From: Marinilabilia sp. UBA5340
GTDB lineage: Bacteria; Bacteroidota; Bacteroidia; Bacteroidales; Marinilabiliaceae
Length of the DNA stretch: 64,000 nucleotides
Assembly: GCA_002411085.1 (NCBI GenBank)
Contig: DHQK01000129.1
Span: forward strand, 30,950 to 94,949
Direction of reading: 5' to 3'
Below the pieces are notes generated by a model. That model did not search any database. It was not told the DNA's origin and saw only the letters and a program-made list of their open reading frames with translations. The position numbers and the translations under genes were made by a program. Positions within the stretch are counted from its first letter, which is position 1. The number at the start of each line of letters is the position of its first letter. Of this stretch, positions 18,901-26,148 are shown in pieces.

Positions 18901-20414
18901 GGGGAGAGGAGTGTCCCTTTCAGGAGCTTTAGATAGAGGCTGTTGGGAGCTTCGATTCCTCCGGTGCTGAATTCTCCGACCTGATACACCTGGCCGTTAT
19001 ACGTATACTCATAAGCAACGGCCAATACTTCATCGTCATCGATGGGGCTGTTGAGCGAAATGTATCCCAATTTACTGTGCAAAGTATATTGCGAACTGTT
19101 CAGCAGCCGGGCATTTTCAATTTTTTCATACTCTCTGCTGCCCCTGAATCCCTGGGATTCAAGGACAGAAAAAGTGGTGGAAACCTGATTGATATCGCGG
19201 GCGGCTGAGTAGGTGCCGTTCATTTGGGTGTAAAGATTATTGGCATCATTGGAGGGAATGGCACCGGGTTGTGCACTCCAAAGACCCGGGTTGGTCAGGT
19301 TGTTGGCACTTTCAGCCAGATCGGCAAAAGCTATAATGTTTCTGGCTTCATCAAAGTCGTTGCTTCGGTTGGTGACCCAGACTTCAATCTTGGTAATGTT
19401 GAAAGGAGAGTTAATGACCGGTAGATTTTTCATGGCTTCATTGTAGCGCTCACGAAAATGATGGGCCAGAAAAAAATGGCGGTTTTTGTCATATTCGTCC
19501 GCGCTTATTTCAAAATCCTGCTGCTGTGCACCTCCCTGGATATCCATAGTGGAGGTTTCTCCTTTTTGCTGTGAGAAGATGGAAGTCACCGTCAGGCGTC
19601 CAAACTGCATTTCTGTTTTAACTCCGAAAAGACTTTGACTTCCGGTAATCAGTGTTCCCGGAAGTGGGAGTGTGACATTACCGGCTTCCACTTTTTGAAG
19701 AATTTCATCTTCGTGGCCGGTGTATTCCAGATTGATTTGGTTTTCGAAATCGAAGGTAGCTTCGGTGTTGTAGTTTATGCCCATGCGAAGTTTGTCACCG
19801 ATGTTTCCGGTGATGTTCATCTGTATCTTTTCCTCGAAATCGAAGGTGGTTGTTTTGCGCATGCGTTCCTGCAAGGTTGGGTTGTCAATACGGGTGTGGT
19901 TAACACCTATTTGCAGCTCCGCAATCCCCTGAGGCCTGATGTTGATGGTTCCGCTCCCGAAAATGCTCTCCATCGCCTGTCCGGCTCCAAAACGGATGCC
20001 TCCGCCCTGTTCTTCATCGGGAACCATGTTGTTGTCCCAGTAGTTGAGCATAGATTTTCGCATTTCCTGCTTGCGGTACTCTTCCACTGTCATGGTATAG
20101 GGTAGTTTTACCGGTACATTTCCCACCATTTTATAGAGGTTGATAAGCCCGGTTACATAGTCATACTCGGCCCGGTAAGAGGTGTTTTCAGGTTGCTGAA
20201 TGATCGGGGATGATTTTTCTTCCTCAGGTTTGGGCAGCTCCTGAGGATGTATCAAACGGTTAATATTAAACTGTTCGGTGGAGTCGGGTTGTTGTTGCCG
20301 GTTCCGGGGATAAGGGGATGAAGAAGATTCCATGCCGGGAGTGGCTCCCGATATGGCCAGGAGCGAAAAGAGGGCAAGGGATATGAGTATATGTCTGATA
20401 TATTTTGTGTGCAT
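12984..20414 (-). CDS. sprA: SprA, type IX secretion outer-membrane translocon
   Basis: SprA (also called Sov) is the giant outer-membrane beta-barrel through which type IX cargo proteins, including gliding adhesins, cross the outer membrane. The product has 2476 residues, close to the roughly 2,400 of known SprA. A signal peptide is clear (HTKYIRHILISLALFSLLA, cleavage near residue 24). The rest is beta-rich with repeated SprA-type motifs such as GTINIRPQGIAELQIGVNH near 150 and AQLIPGHPNVI-DKEG-TSYIDDFEGSE near 800. The last strand, ending YNTNVGVSFRFSLAQ, is typical of outer-membrane barrels. No frameshift is visible over 7.4 kb. It lies 29 bases after ruvA. Other type IX genes are outside the window. 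Confidence 0.95.
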   Translation of the reverse strand: MHTKYIRHILISLALFSLLAISGATPGMESSSSPYPRNRQQQPDSTEQFNINRLIHPQELPKPEEEKSSPIIQQPENTSYRAEYDYVTGLINLYKMVGNVPVKLPYTMTVEEYRKQEMRKSMLNYWDNNMVPDEEQGGGIRFGAGQAMESIFGSGTINIRPQGIAELQIGVNHTRIDNPTLQERMRKTTTFDFEEKIQMNITGNIGDKLRMGINYNTEATFDFENQINLEYTGHEDEILQKVEAGNVTLPLPGTLITGSQSLFGVKTEMQFGRLTVTSIFSQQKGETSTMDIQGGAQQQDFEISADEYDKNRHFFLAHHFRERYNEAMKNLPVINSPFNITKIEVWVTNRSNDFDEARNIIAFADLAESANNLTNPGLWSAQPGAIPSNDANNLYTQMNGTYSAARDINQVSTTFSVLESQGFRGSREYEKIENARLLNSSQYTLHSKLGYISLNSPIDDDEVLAVAYEYTYNGQVYQVGEFSTGGIEAPNSLYLKLLKGTLLSPSVKTWDLMMKNIYAIGAYQVSPEDFIMDVVYLDDSKGSFINYFPEGLTPEEGGINGELFISIMNLDRLDSNQEPYPDGTFDYVPGYTILADQGRVVFPVVEPFGQHLEEQLSGNQALIDKYVFNALYDSTLTNASQFAEKNKFKLKGTYKSSVSSEISLNAFNIPEGSVVVTAGGIKLTENQDYSVDYTTGRIRILNEGLLESGTPIQVSLESQEMFNLQTKTLLGTHLNYQFNNDFNVGGTLMHLRERPLTQKVTFGDEPIANTIWGLNTSYYTESNGLTSLIDKLPLVETTTPSSISFEGEFAQLIPGHPNVIDKEGTSYIDDFEGSEIPIDIKNWTAWKLASTPQGQPDMFPEAGNINDLSYGFNRAKLAWYVIDPLFLRNNNLTPGHLRQNSDQQSSHFVREIYEKEIFPYRESAYGEPTNIPVLNLAYYPDERGPYNFDDNLTRDGKLENPDQRWGGIMREIQQSDFESANVEYIEFWVMDPFVYKDGPEQGGDFYINLGNISEDILRDSRKHFEQGLPGPEDPFDVDSTVWGYVPTKQSLVNAFSNDPATRYSQDVGLNGMNSATEREFYRNSPHPFINLIDNLYGSGQLTEEAYQNIMDDPAADDYHYHRGSDYDQQETGILDRYKNFNNPEGNSIPSEYSNESYSTAATTLPDGEDINRDNTLSETESYFQYRISLRPEDMNVGQNFITDEIESNVTLANGETSSVKWYQFKVPVNEPDTTIGELSDLSSVRFMRMFMRNFTDTVILRFATMDLVRSEWRKYSDDLFEIDDMVAPSPNTQFEVATVNIEENGTRKPVNYVLPPGIDRVIDPGNPQIRQLNEQSIVLKASELPGRDARAVYKTLNMDMRQYRRIKMEVHAEEVSGYALEDDDIVAFIRLGTDFKNNYYEYEVPLKLTPAGTYSNNSTSDRYIVWPEENRIDFPIELLQEIKLNRNDALRSGEAEVSINEKFYRADPDNPNNHVGIKGNPSLANVRSIMIGIRNNTIDMKTTEVWFNELRLSDFDEEGGWAANARVNVKLADLGSVSMAGKVNTIGFGSIEQSVNERSQEDYYQYDIATNLELGKLLGPESRLSAPMYVSVSEQVATPEYNPLDPDITMEQALDNASSKAERDSIKELSQDRTSRKSINFTNVRLKPKDTQPKIYDISNLSATYSYNESEHKDVNTEYKIDKTYRGILAYNYSSQPKIVEPFKGVKGNGLKLIRDFNFYLLPSQINYRWELLRDYSESQLRNVNNPSFKIPVSVRKDFNWNRYFEMTYNLTRSLKVDFRTTTNARIDEPTGVVNKDRYRDEYEVWKDSVMRNILSYGRTTNYQHNINASYRLPINKLPLLDWTSANLNYGAQFNWQQGPITEDEYEWGNTIRNSNTIQANTQLNFTGLYNKVDYLRNLSRPQQRSGGTQQLRYTSHSLNIEKGTPIEIEHKLNTRDVQVRIFDSNGRPVQGQTSIIDNNKISFTASRDISNARTLITGQRKTSTSPIRIVTDNVLKLATGIKNLSISYSSNNGTTLPGYLPEPGFLGNQDVRGVNAPGLPFLIGFQDRDFAMKAVENNWLTTDSTLNSPYIMTQTQDLNIRATIEPIKDLRIDVTANRRYSNNMNEYYLFNGDQFRGVFNTMESGSFSMSFNTLATAFDKVDKKGDYSSPAYEQFLENRNIIARRLGNERSGSVYPETEYYQNNNIAGLPYNPNGYPERGHNVESGVDGYNLTSREVLIPAFLAAYSGKSANNIFLETFPSLAYIKPNWRINYSGLSKIDFFKKIVKSFDISHAYTSTYSIGNYQTNLEWEENGDGLSFVRDAQDNFLAKYLISGVTITEQFAPFLQFNITWPGNFSTRAEYKKGRILNLSLNNNQLIENYNNEWVIGIGYRFDKMDMILGNSGNQTKVSSDLNLRADISMRESFSIIRKIQEASNQMTAGQKITTLKITADYVLSDRFNVQLFYDRQVNNPYISSSYPTYNTNVGVSFRFSLAQ

Positions 20415-20443
20415 TCAGAAAAATTGCGAAAATGGGTGCCGGG

Positions 20444-21025
20444 CTACAACATTTTCAGGGCCAGTTTGATGATTTCTTCAACTTTGCTGTTGGGGTTGTC
20501 CTTCAGTATCTTATCAATGGTTTTTTGAGATGGCGCTTTGGAAAAACCCAACATCACTAAAGCAGATAACGCTTCTTCAGCTTTTGTATTGTCCTGAGGC
20601 ATGAGTATATTTTGTCCATCGGAGGCTTTCCCGATTTTGTCTTTTAGTTCAACGATTAGCCGCTGGGCTGTTTTAAGTCCAATGCCCTTGATGCTTTTGA
20701 TCTGGTTGACATTTTCCGTTGAAATGGCTATCTGCAATTCATCTGGTGACATGGATGAAAGCATCATGCGGGCGGTGTTGGCACCAATTCCGGAGACCGA
20801 TATCAGCATCTGAAACAGTTCTCGTTCTCTGGTTTCCGCAAACCCATAAAGTGAATAGGCATCCTCTCTGATATGCTCGTGAACAAAAAGACGAACTTCA
20901 CTTTTGTCTTTCAATGCTTCATAAGTGAAGAGCGAGATATTGAGAAAATAGCCTATCCCATTGTTCTCAATAATGGCATAGGCCGGAGTTATTTGAGCAA
21001 TTTTTCCGGAAATATATTCGTACAT
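20444..21025 (-). CDS. ruvA: Holliday junction branch migration protein RuvA
   Basis: RuvA binds four-way DNA junctions as a tetramer and loads the RuvB motor during recombination. The 193-residue protein has the N-terminal OB-fold (MYEYISGKIAQITPAYAII), the tandem helix-hairpin-helix region (MLISVSGIGANTARMML and IKSIKGIGLKTAQRLIVELKDK, each a DNA-backbone contact) and the C-terminal RuvB-binding domain (AEEALSALVMLGFS). RuvB and RuvC are not in the window. A -7-like CAAATATA (minus-strand TATATTTG) at 21054-21061 may be its promoter. It lies 50 bases after thiL and 29 before sprA, so the three may share transcripts. Confidence 0.97.
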   Translation of the reverse strand: MYEYISGKIAQITPAYAIIENNGIGYFLNISLFTYEALKDKSEVRLFVHEHIREDAYSLYGFAETRERELFQMLISVSGIGANTARMMLSSMSPDELQIAISTENVNQIKSIKGIGLKTAQRLIVELKDKIGKASDGQNILMPQDNTKAEEALSALVMLGFSKAPSQKTIDKILKDNPNSKVEEIIKLALKML

Positions 21026-21053
21026 ACATTTTATTTTAGGAGATCAACATTGA

Positions 21054-21061
21054 CAAATATA
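21054..21061 (-). promoter_or_regulatory. Candidate -7 element of ruvA-sprA
   Basis: Read on the minus strand this is TATATTTG, a full match to TAnnTTTG, 28 bases before the ruvA start. I did not find a matching -33 TTTG in the thiL 3' end, so support is partial. Confidence 0.4.
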
Positions 21062-21075
21062 GCGAAATCCACCGG

Positions 21076-22128
21076 CTATTCCTTGTGCTCATCATTGCCC
21101 CATCCCCGGGCCTTTAACTCGATCTCTTCTCCCGCGTTGGTTTCCAGTGTGTAGCCTTTGGTCTCCGGGGTGATGTGCCCGATTACAAATACATCTTTGA
21201 GGTTTTTTCCATTCAGTTCGGTTTTCTGATAATCCTCAAGTGAAATGGTGAATAATAGTTCGTAATCTTCTCCGCCGTTGAGGGCTGCTACCAGAGGGTT
21301 CATTTCCATCTCTTCGGCCAGTGCAGATGTGGAATGGTCTATGGGAATCTTGTTTTCGTAGATGTTACATCCTTTTTCTGATGCTTTGCATAGTCGCAAT
21401 AAAGCTGGTGCCAATCCTTCTCTGATAAGGCTCATGGAGGTGGGTACAATTTGAGCTTCTTCAAGTTGTGTAAGCAATTCAATGCGCGCTTCTGGTTTTA
21501 GCTGTCGTTCCAAAAGATAATCATAACCTGAAAAGTCCGGATTGTCCTGCCCGGTTTCTGTCATAACCTTTTTTTCACGCTCCAGCAACTGAAGCCCCAG
21601 GAACGCAGCCCCCAGATCACCTGTAACACATATAAGGTCATTTTCTTTGGCTCCCATTCGGCTGAGTGAGAGTTTTTCCGGCACAAATCCATAAGCGGAA
21701 GTTGCGATTGAAAGACCGGTGAGTGATGAGGAAGGACGGAAGCCCGTGAGATCGAGATCATATTTTTTGCAGGCCATTGCTACACCTTCCATGAGCAATT
21801 CCACTGCCTGTAGCGACATTTTACCACTAAGTCCCAGTGCCATATTGATGTGGCTGGGGTGGCAACCTGCAGCGATAATATCAGAAATGCTTGCTACTAC
21901 TGCCTTGTAACCAAGGTGTCTTAAGGGATAATAGGTAAGATCAAAGTGAATTCCTTCCAGCATGAGGTTCTGCGAGGATACCATTTCTTTATCAATGCAA
22001 CGAACAGCAGCGGTATCATTTTTAATTCCGCAAAGAGTGTTTTCGTGGCGTGTGGGAAAGCTTTTTTCTATATGTTCAATCAGGCCAAAAAGTCCGACTT
22101 CTGAAAGAGGTGTTATGTTTTTGCTCAT
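21076..22128 (-). CDS. thiL: Thiamine-monophosphate kinase ThiL
   Basis: ThiL phosphorylates thiamine monophosphate to the coenzyme thiamine diphosphate, using ATP. The 350-residue product has the PurM-like two-domain fold. Visible motifs are NDTAAV near the N-terminus (metal and nucleotide binding), SISDIIAAGCHP, CVTGDLGAAFLGLQLLER and the C-terminal NGGEDYELLFT. An in-frame ATG at 22188 would add 20 residues unlike the family; the ATG at 22128 (MSKNITPLSEVG) is preferred, and a -7 element on the minus strand at 22151-22158 places transcription start just before it. First gene of a possible thiL-ruvA-sprA unit, divergent from suf. Confidence 0.93.
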   Translation of the reverse strand: MSKNITPLSEVGLFGLIEHIEKSFPTRHENTLCGIKNDTAAVRCIDKEMVSSQNLMLEGIHFDLTYYPLRHLGYKAVVASISDIIAAGCHPSHINMALGLSGKMSLQAVELLMEGVAMACKKYDLDLTGFRPSSSLTGLSIATSAYGFVPEKLSLSRMGAKENDLICVTGDLGAAFLGLQLLEREKKVMTETGQDNPDFSGYDYLLERQLKPEARIELLTQLEEAQIVPTSMSLIREGLAPALLRLCKASEKGCNIYENKIPIDHSTSALAEEMEMNPLVAALNGGEDYELLFTISLEDYQKTELNGKNLKDVFVIGHITPETKGYTLETNAGEEIELKARGWGNDEHKE

Positions 22129-22150
22129 AGTCTGTTTCTTTATATTAGTG

Positions 22151-22158
22151 CAAAGATA
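22151..22158 (-). promoter_or_regulatory. -7 element of thiL
   Basis: Minus-strand TATCTTTG, a perfect match, sits 23 bases before the thiL ATG at 22128. The -33 position is only TTCA-like, with a spacer near 18 bases. Confidence 0.5.
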
Positions 22159-22236
22159 CAAGTTACCCGGGAGAATTGAAGGTAACACATTAAATAAGTG
22201 TCAATAAGTCATACGAAAAGTAAAAGGGATGTGTAA

Positions 22237-22255
22237 ATTTAGATTTAATCTAAAT
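22237..22255 (+). promoter_or_regulatory. Perfect 9-bp palindrome over the suf promoter (candidate operator)
   Basis: ATTTAGATT (22237-22245) and AATCTAAAT (22247-22255) are exact inverted repeats around one central T. The element covers the -33 position and the first part of the spacer of the predicted sufB promoter. A bound regulator would block polymerase there. The size and symmetry suit a dimeric metal- or redox-sensing regulator of the Fur or DtxR kind, but which protein binds is unknown. Confidence 0.65.
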
Positions 22256-22269
22256 GTTTGGTACCTTTG
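22238..22269 (+). promoter_or_regulatory. Promoter of the suf operon
   Basis: TACCTTTG at 22262-22269 is a full -7 match. A TTTA at 22238-22241 lies 20 bases upstream in the -33 position. The predicted start near 22276 leaves a leader of about 80 bases before sufB. Confidence 0.65.
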
Positions 22270-22358
22270 TATCCGAAATAGTTATTAAAACTTAATGATT
22301 TGAACCCTATACAGGTTGTCATTGTTTTAAAACCCCGGAACGATAGAATTTTTACGAT

Positions 22359-23807
22359 ATGTCAACAGAGCAAGATAAAATACTGGAAGAAGTAACCAAG
22401 GGGGAGTATAAATATGGGTTTTATACCGATATTGAAATGGATACCCTTCCCAAAGGTTTAAGCGAAGACGTGGTTCGGGAAATTTCCAAACGTAAAGGAG
22501 AACCTGAATTCATGACTGAGTTTCGTCTTGAGGCCTATCGCAACTGGCTCAAGATGAAAACCCCTGAGTGGGCGCATTTGAATATTCCTGAAATAGATTT
22601 TCAGGACATAATTTATTATGCTGCACCCAAAAGTAAACCAAAGCTGGATAGTATGGATGATGTGGATCCTGAGCTGAAAGCTACTTTTGATAAATTGGGA
22701 ATTCCCCTTGAGGAGCAAAAGCAGCTGGCCGGTGTTGCAGTGGATGCAGTAATGGACAGTGTGTCTGTAAAAACCACTTTTAAAGAAACGCTGGCTGAAA
22801 AAGGCATAATATTTTGTAGCATTAGTGAAGCGATTCGCGAATATCCCGATTTGGTAAAGCAATATCTGGGAAGTGTGGTGCCTCCTAATGACAATTATTT
22901 TGCTGCATTAAATTCTGCTGTCTTTTCTGATGGCTCATTTGTATATATTCCCAAGGGAGTTCGCAGCCCGGTGGAGTTGTCTACCTATTTTCGCATCAAT
23001 GCCATGAATACCGGACAGTTTGAAAGAACTCTTATCGTGGCGGAAGACGACAGTTATGTGAGTTACCTCGAAGGATGTACCGCTCCCCAGCGGGATGAGA
23101 ACCAATTGCATGCCGCCATTGTAGAAATTGTAGCCATGGAGCGGGCAGAGGTGAAGTACTCTACCGTGCAAAACTGGTATCCTGGTGATAAGAATGGAAA
23201 AGGAGGAATCTATAACTTTGTGACGAAGAGAGGTCTTTGCAAAGGGGATTATTCGAAAATTTCCTGGACACAGGTGGAGACCGGATCAGCCATTACATGG
23301 AAGTACCCTAGTTGTGTGATGATGGGAGATCATTCCACCGGTGAGTTCTATTCAGTCGCGCTTACAAATAATCATCAGCAGGCCGATACCGGAACCAAGA
23401 TGATTCATCTGGGGAAAAACACCAAGAGTTTGGTGGTGTCCAAAGGAATCTCCGCAGGCAAAAGTCAAAACAGTTACAGGGGACTCGTAAAGGTATCCAA
23501 GCGTGCCGAGAATGCCCGTAACTTTTCTCAGTGCGATTCCTTGTTGTTGGGTGATAAATGTGGAGCTCATACGTTTCCATACCTCGAAATCAATAACAAT
23601 ACTGCTAAAGTTGAGCATGAGGCCACTACCTCAAAAATTGGGGAAGATCAGATATTTTACTGTAATCAGCGGGGTATTGATACCGAGGATGCTGTGGGGC
23701 TGATTGTCAACGGGTATGTGAAAGAGGTCATCAATAAGTTGCCGATGGAGTTTGCTGTTGAAGCACAAAAGTTGCTCGAAATCAGCCTTGAAGGTAGTGT
23801 CGGGTAA
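22359..23807 (+). CDS. sufB: Fe-S cluster assembly protein SufB
   Basis: SufB is the scaffold subunit of the SufBCD complex on which iron-sulfur clusters are built. The 482-residue protein has the family N-terminal helical region, and a central and C-terminal right-handed beta-helix. Conserved stretches include [26 protein letters not shown] and [19 protein letters not shown], the last containing cysteines implicated in cluster assembly. [22 protein letters not shown] closes the core. It opens a seven-gene run, sufB-sufC-sufD-sufS-sufE-DUF59-queG, transcribed from the promoter at 22238-22269. An iron- or redox-linked control is suggested by the palindrome over that promoter. Confidence 0.97.
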   Translation: MSTEQDKILEEVTKGEYKYGFYTDIEMDTLPKGLSEDVVREISKRKGEPEFMTEFRLEAYRNWLKMKTPEWAHLNIPEIDFQDIIYYAAPKSKPKLDSMDDVDPELKATFDKLGIPLEEQKQLAGVAVDAVMDSVSVKTTFKETLAEKGIIFCSISEAIREYPDLVKQYLGSVVPPNDNYFAALNSAVFSDGSFVYIPKGVRSPVELSTYFRINAMNTGQFERTLIVAEDDSYVSYLEGCTAPQRDENQLHAAIVEIVAMERAEVKYSTVQNWYPGDKNGKGGIYNFVTKRGLCKGDYSKISWTQVETGSAITWKYPSCVMMGDHSTGEFYSVALTNNHQQADTGTKMIHLGKNTKSLVVSKGISAGKSQNSYRGLVKVSKRAENARNFSQCDSLLLGDKCGAHTFPYLEINNNTAKVEHEATTSKIGEDQIFYCNQRGIDTEDAVGLIVNGYVKEVINKLPMEFAVEAQKLLEISLEGSVG

Positions 23808-23886
23808 TGATTTAATCCTAAGAATAAAAATAACGGTTGTATAGAAAACCGGACTCATTCATCTAATCATCATAAGTTTTTGATAT

Positions 23887-24642
23887 ATGCTTTCGATAAA
23901 GAATTTACATGCCAAAATAGAGAATAAAGAAATCCTCCGGGGGATTGATCTGAAAGTTAAACCAGGCGAAGTTCACGCCATCATGGGCCCTAACGGATCA
24001 GGGAAAAGCACCCTGGCCTCAGTACTGGCCGGTAATGAAATGTTCGAAGTTAATGAAGGCTCTGTAGAATTTAATGGCAAAGACATCCTGGAAATGGCGC
24101 CGGAAGACAGAGCGCGAGAAGGACTCTTTCTGAGCTTTCAGTATCCGGTTGAAATTCCCGGTGTGAGTATGGTTAACTTTTTGCGAACTTCCCTTAATGA
24201 ACTTCGAAAATATAAAGGTGAAGACCCGCTTTCGGCCAGCGAATTTCTGAAATTGATGCGAGAGAAGAAAAATCTGGTGGAGATTGATTCTGACTTGACC
24301 AACAGATCTGTGAATGAGGGATTCAGTGGTGGTGAGAAAAAGAAAAATGAGATTTTTCAGATGGCCATGCTTGAACCTAAGCTTTCCATTTTGGATGAAA
24401 CAGATTCTGGGCTGGATATTGATGCGCTGCGGGTGGTGGCCAATGGGGTGAATAAACTCAAACGACCTGACAATGCCACTGTGCTGATTACCCATTACCA
24501 GAGACTGTTGGAGTATATTGTTCCCGACTTTGTGCATGTGCTCTATCACGGACGCATTGTGAAAACCGGAGGAAAAGAACTGGCCCACGAATTGGAGGCC
24601 AACGGTTACGACTGGATTAAAAAGGAGTTTGGCGATAAATAA
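23887..24642 (+). CDS. sufC: Fe-S assembly ATPase SufC
   Basis: SufC is the ABC-type ATPase of SufBCD; ATP-driven dimerisation changes the SufB-SufD interface during cluster assembly. The 251-residue protein has Walker A GPNGSGKST at 34-42, the Q-loop in SFQYPVEIPG, the SufC-type signature FSGGEKKKNEIFQM, and Walker B with the SufC hallmark LDETDSGLDIDAL, plus the switch histidine in ITHYQRLL. It is soluble and has no membrane domain, as expected. It lies 79 bases after sufB and 35 before sufD. Confidence 0.97.
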   Translation: MLSIKNLHAKIENKEILRGIDLKVKPGEVHAIMGPNGSGKSTLASVLAGNEMFEVNEGSVEFNGKDILEMAPEDRAREGLFLSFQYPVEIPGVSMVNFLRTSLNELRKYKGEDPLSASEFLKLMREKKNLVEIDSDLTNRSVNEGFSGGEKKKNEIFQMAMLEPKLSILDETDSGLDIDALRVVANGVNKLKRPDNATVLITHYQRLLEYIVPDFVHVLYHGRIVKTGGKELAHELEANGYDWIKKEFGDK

Positions 24643-24677
24643 CCAGCCTGCAAGTCGAACCTTTAATTTTGAATTAA

Positions 24678-26069
24678 ATGGAGAATCTTATTAAAAATAT
24701 AATTGGAAAGGACATCTCACTGGTGGAGTTGTTTGAGGAAAACAGGTCTAAGATTGAAGAACAGTCATTCTCCGTACTCAACGATCAACGTGAGGAAGCT
24801 TTTGATGCTTTTCAGGAGCTGGGCATCCCTTCCAATAAGGTAGAAAGCTACAAATATACCAATCTTCAACCCCTCTTTACCGGAGATTTCACTTTTTCTT
24901 TAAAGCCGGAAACACTGACTGAAAATGTGGAGGACATTTTTTCCTGCGATGTGGATACACTCGATTCCATTACCATTTATATGGTCAACGGATGGTATTA
25001 CACACGTAACAATCCCGGTGATTTGCCACAAGGAGTGAGGATAGGCAGCCTGGCCAGACTGGCCGAAGAAGATCCTGATTTCCTGGCCAGATATTATGGA
25101 AGTCGTGCTCCTCATCTGTCCGATGGAGTAGTTGCTTTGAATACTATGTTTGCCCAGGATGGTTTTTTTGTTCATGTGCCTGAGGGGGTTGTGGTTGAGA
25201 AACCCATTCAGATTGTGAATATCCTTATGTCGGAGGATGCTTTGATGACCACCCAGCGCAACCTGGTGGTGATGGAAGATAATAGTGAAGCACGAATCAT
25301 GGTTTGTGATCATACACTTACAACCAATAAGTTTGTGATGAATAGTGTCACTGAAGGCTTTGTGGGCAAAGAGGCGCGTCTGGATTTTTACAACCTTCAG
25401 AATCAGCACAATGCTACCACGCAGGTTGCCGGTCTCTATTTTGAGCAACATGAACGTTCACACCTCGCCACCAACAATCTTACCTTGCATGCCGGAGTGG
25501 CCCGCAACAATATTGAACTGAAACTGGCAGGTGAACATGCTGAAGGGCATGCTTACGGGCTATACCTTTTGGATAAAAACCAACATGTTGATAATTTCTC
25601 TTACATTGATCATGCAGTTCCGGAATGTTTCAGCGATGAGTTGTTCAAAGGCGTTTTGGATGATCATTCCACCGGTTCATTTACCGGTAAGATAATGGTT
25701 CGTCCGGATGCTCAGAAAACCAATGCATATCAGTCCAATAACAATCTGCTGCTTACCAATGATGCTAAAATGAATACCAGGCCGCAGTTGGAAATTTATG
25801 CTGATGATGTGAAGTGTAGCCACGGTGCAACGGTCGGCCAGCTCGATGAAGATGCTATGTTTTATTTGCGTACAAGAGGAATCAATAAAGAGGAATCCAC
25901 CATCTTACTGATGTATGCTTTTGCCTATGAAGTAATCGAAAAAATCAAGGTGGAACCTTTGCGCGAACAAATACGTGCGTTGGTAGAGAAACGTTTTCGC
26001 GGGGAACTGGACAAATGTCATTCGTGCGTCGTTTGTGGACAAAAAGGTACCGATTTGAGTTGCCTGTAA
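24678..26069 (+). CDS. sufD: Fe-S cluster assembly protein SufD, cysteine-rich tail
   Basis: SufD pairs with SufB in SufBC2D and is thought to help iron entry. The 463-residue product carries the SufBD core: PEGVVVEKPIQI, ARNNIELKL and HDHSTGSF-type segment (here LDDHSTGSFTGKIMVRPDAQKT in the family position), QLEIYADDVKCSHGATVGQLDEDAMFYLRTRGI. The N-terminal part contains YKYTNLQPLF, a SufD feature. The end is odd: after KRFRGELDK comes a short tail with four cysteines in C-x2-C-x2-C-x7-C spacing. A cysteine-bearing SufD tail may be a phylum trait, and a metal-binding role is only inference. A hairpin at 26101-26131 separates it from sufS. Confidence 0.95.
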   Translation: MENLIKNIIGKDISLVELFEENRSKIEEQSFSVLNDQREEAFDAFQELGIPSNKVESYKYTNLQPLFTGDFTFSLKPETLTENVEDIFSCDVDTLDSITIYMVNGWYYTRNNPGDLPQGVRIGSLARLAEEDPDFLARYYGSRAPHLSDGVVALNTMFAQDGFFVHVPEGVVVEKPIQIVNILMSEDALMTTQRNLVVMEDNSEARIMVCDHTLTTNKFVMNSVTEGFVGKEARLDFYNLQNQHNATTQVAGLYFEQHERSHLATNNLTLHAGVARNNIELKLAGEHAEGHAYGLYLLDKNQHVDNFSYIDHAVPECFSDELFKGVLDDHSTGSFTGKIMVRPDAQKTNAYQSNNNLLLTNDAKMNTRPQLEIYADDVKCSHGATVGQLDEDAMFYLRTRGINKEESTILLMYAFAYEVIEKIKVEPLREQIRALVEKRFRGELDKCHSCVVCGQKGTDLSCL

Positions 26070-26100
26070 AGGGTAACATAAAAATATAATAACTATTTTT

Positions 26101-26145
26101 CCGGTACCTGCTCTTTTTTGACAGGTACCGGATTGTTTGTTTTAT
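26101..26145 (+). terminator. Intercistronic hairpin between sufD and sufS
   Basis: CCGGTACCTG (26101-26110) and CAGGTACCGG (26122-26131) form a perfect 10-bp stem with an 11-base loop. It is followed by ATTGTTTGTTTTAT, a broken U-tract. It may be a leaky terminator or an mRNA stability element separating sufBCD from sufS-sufE. The sufS ATG is 17 bases downstream. Confidence 0.6.
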
Positions 26146-26148
26146 ACT

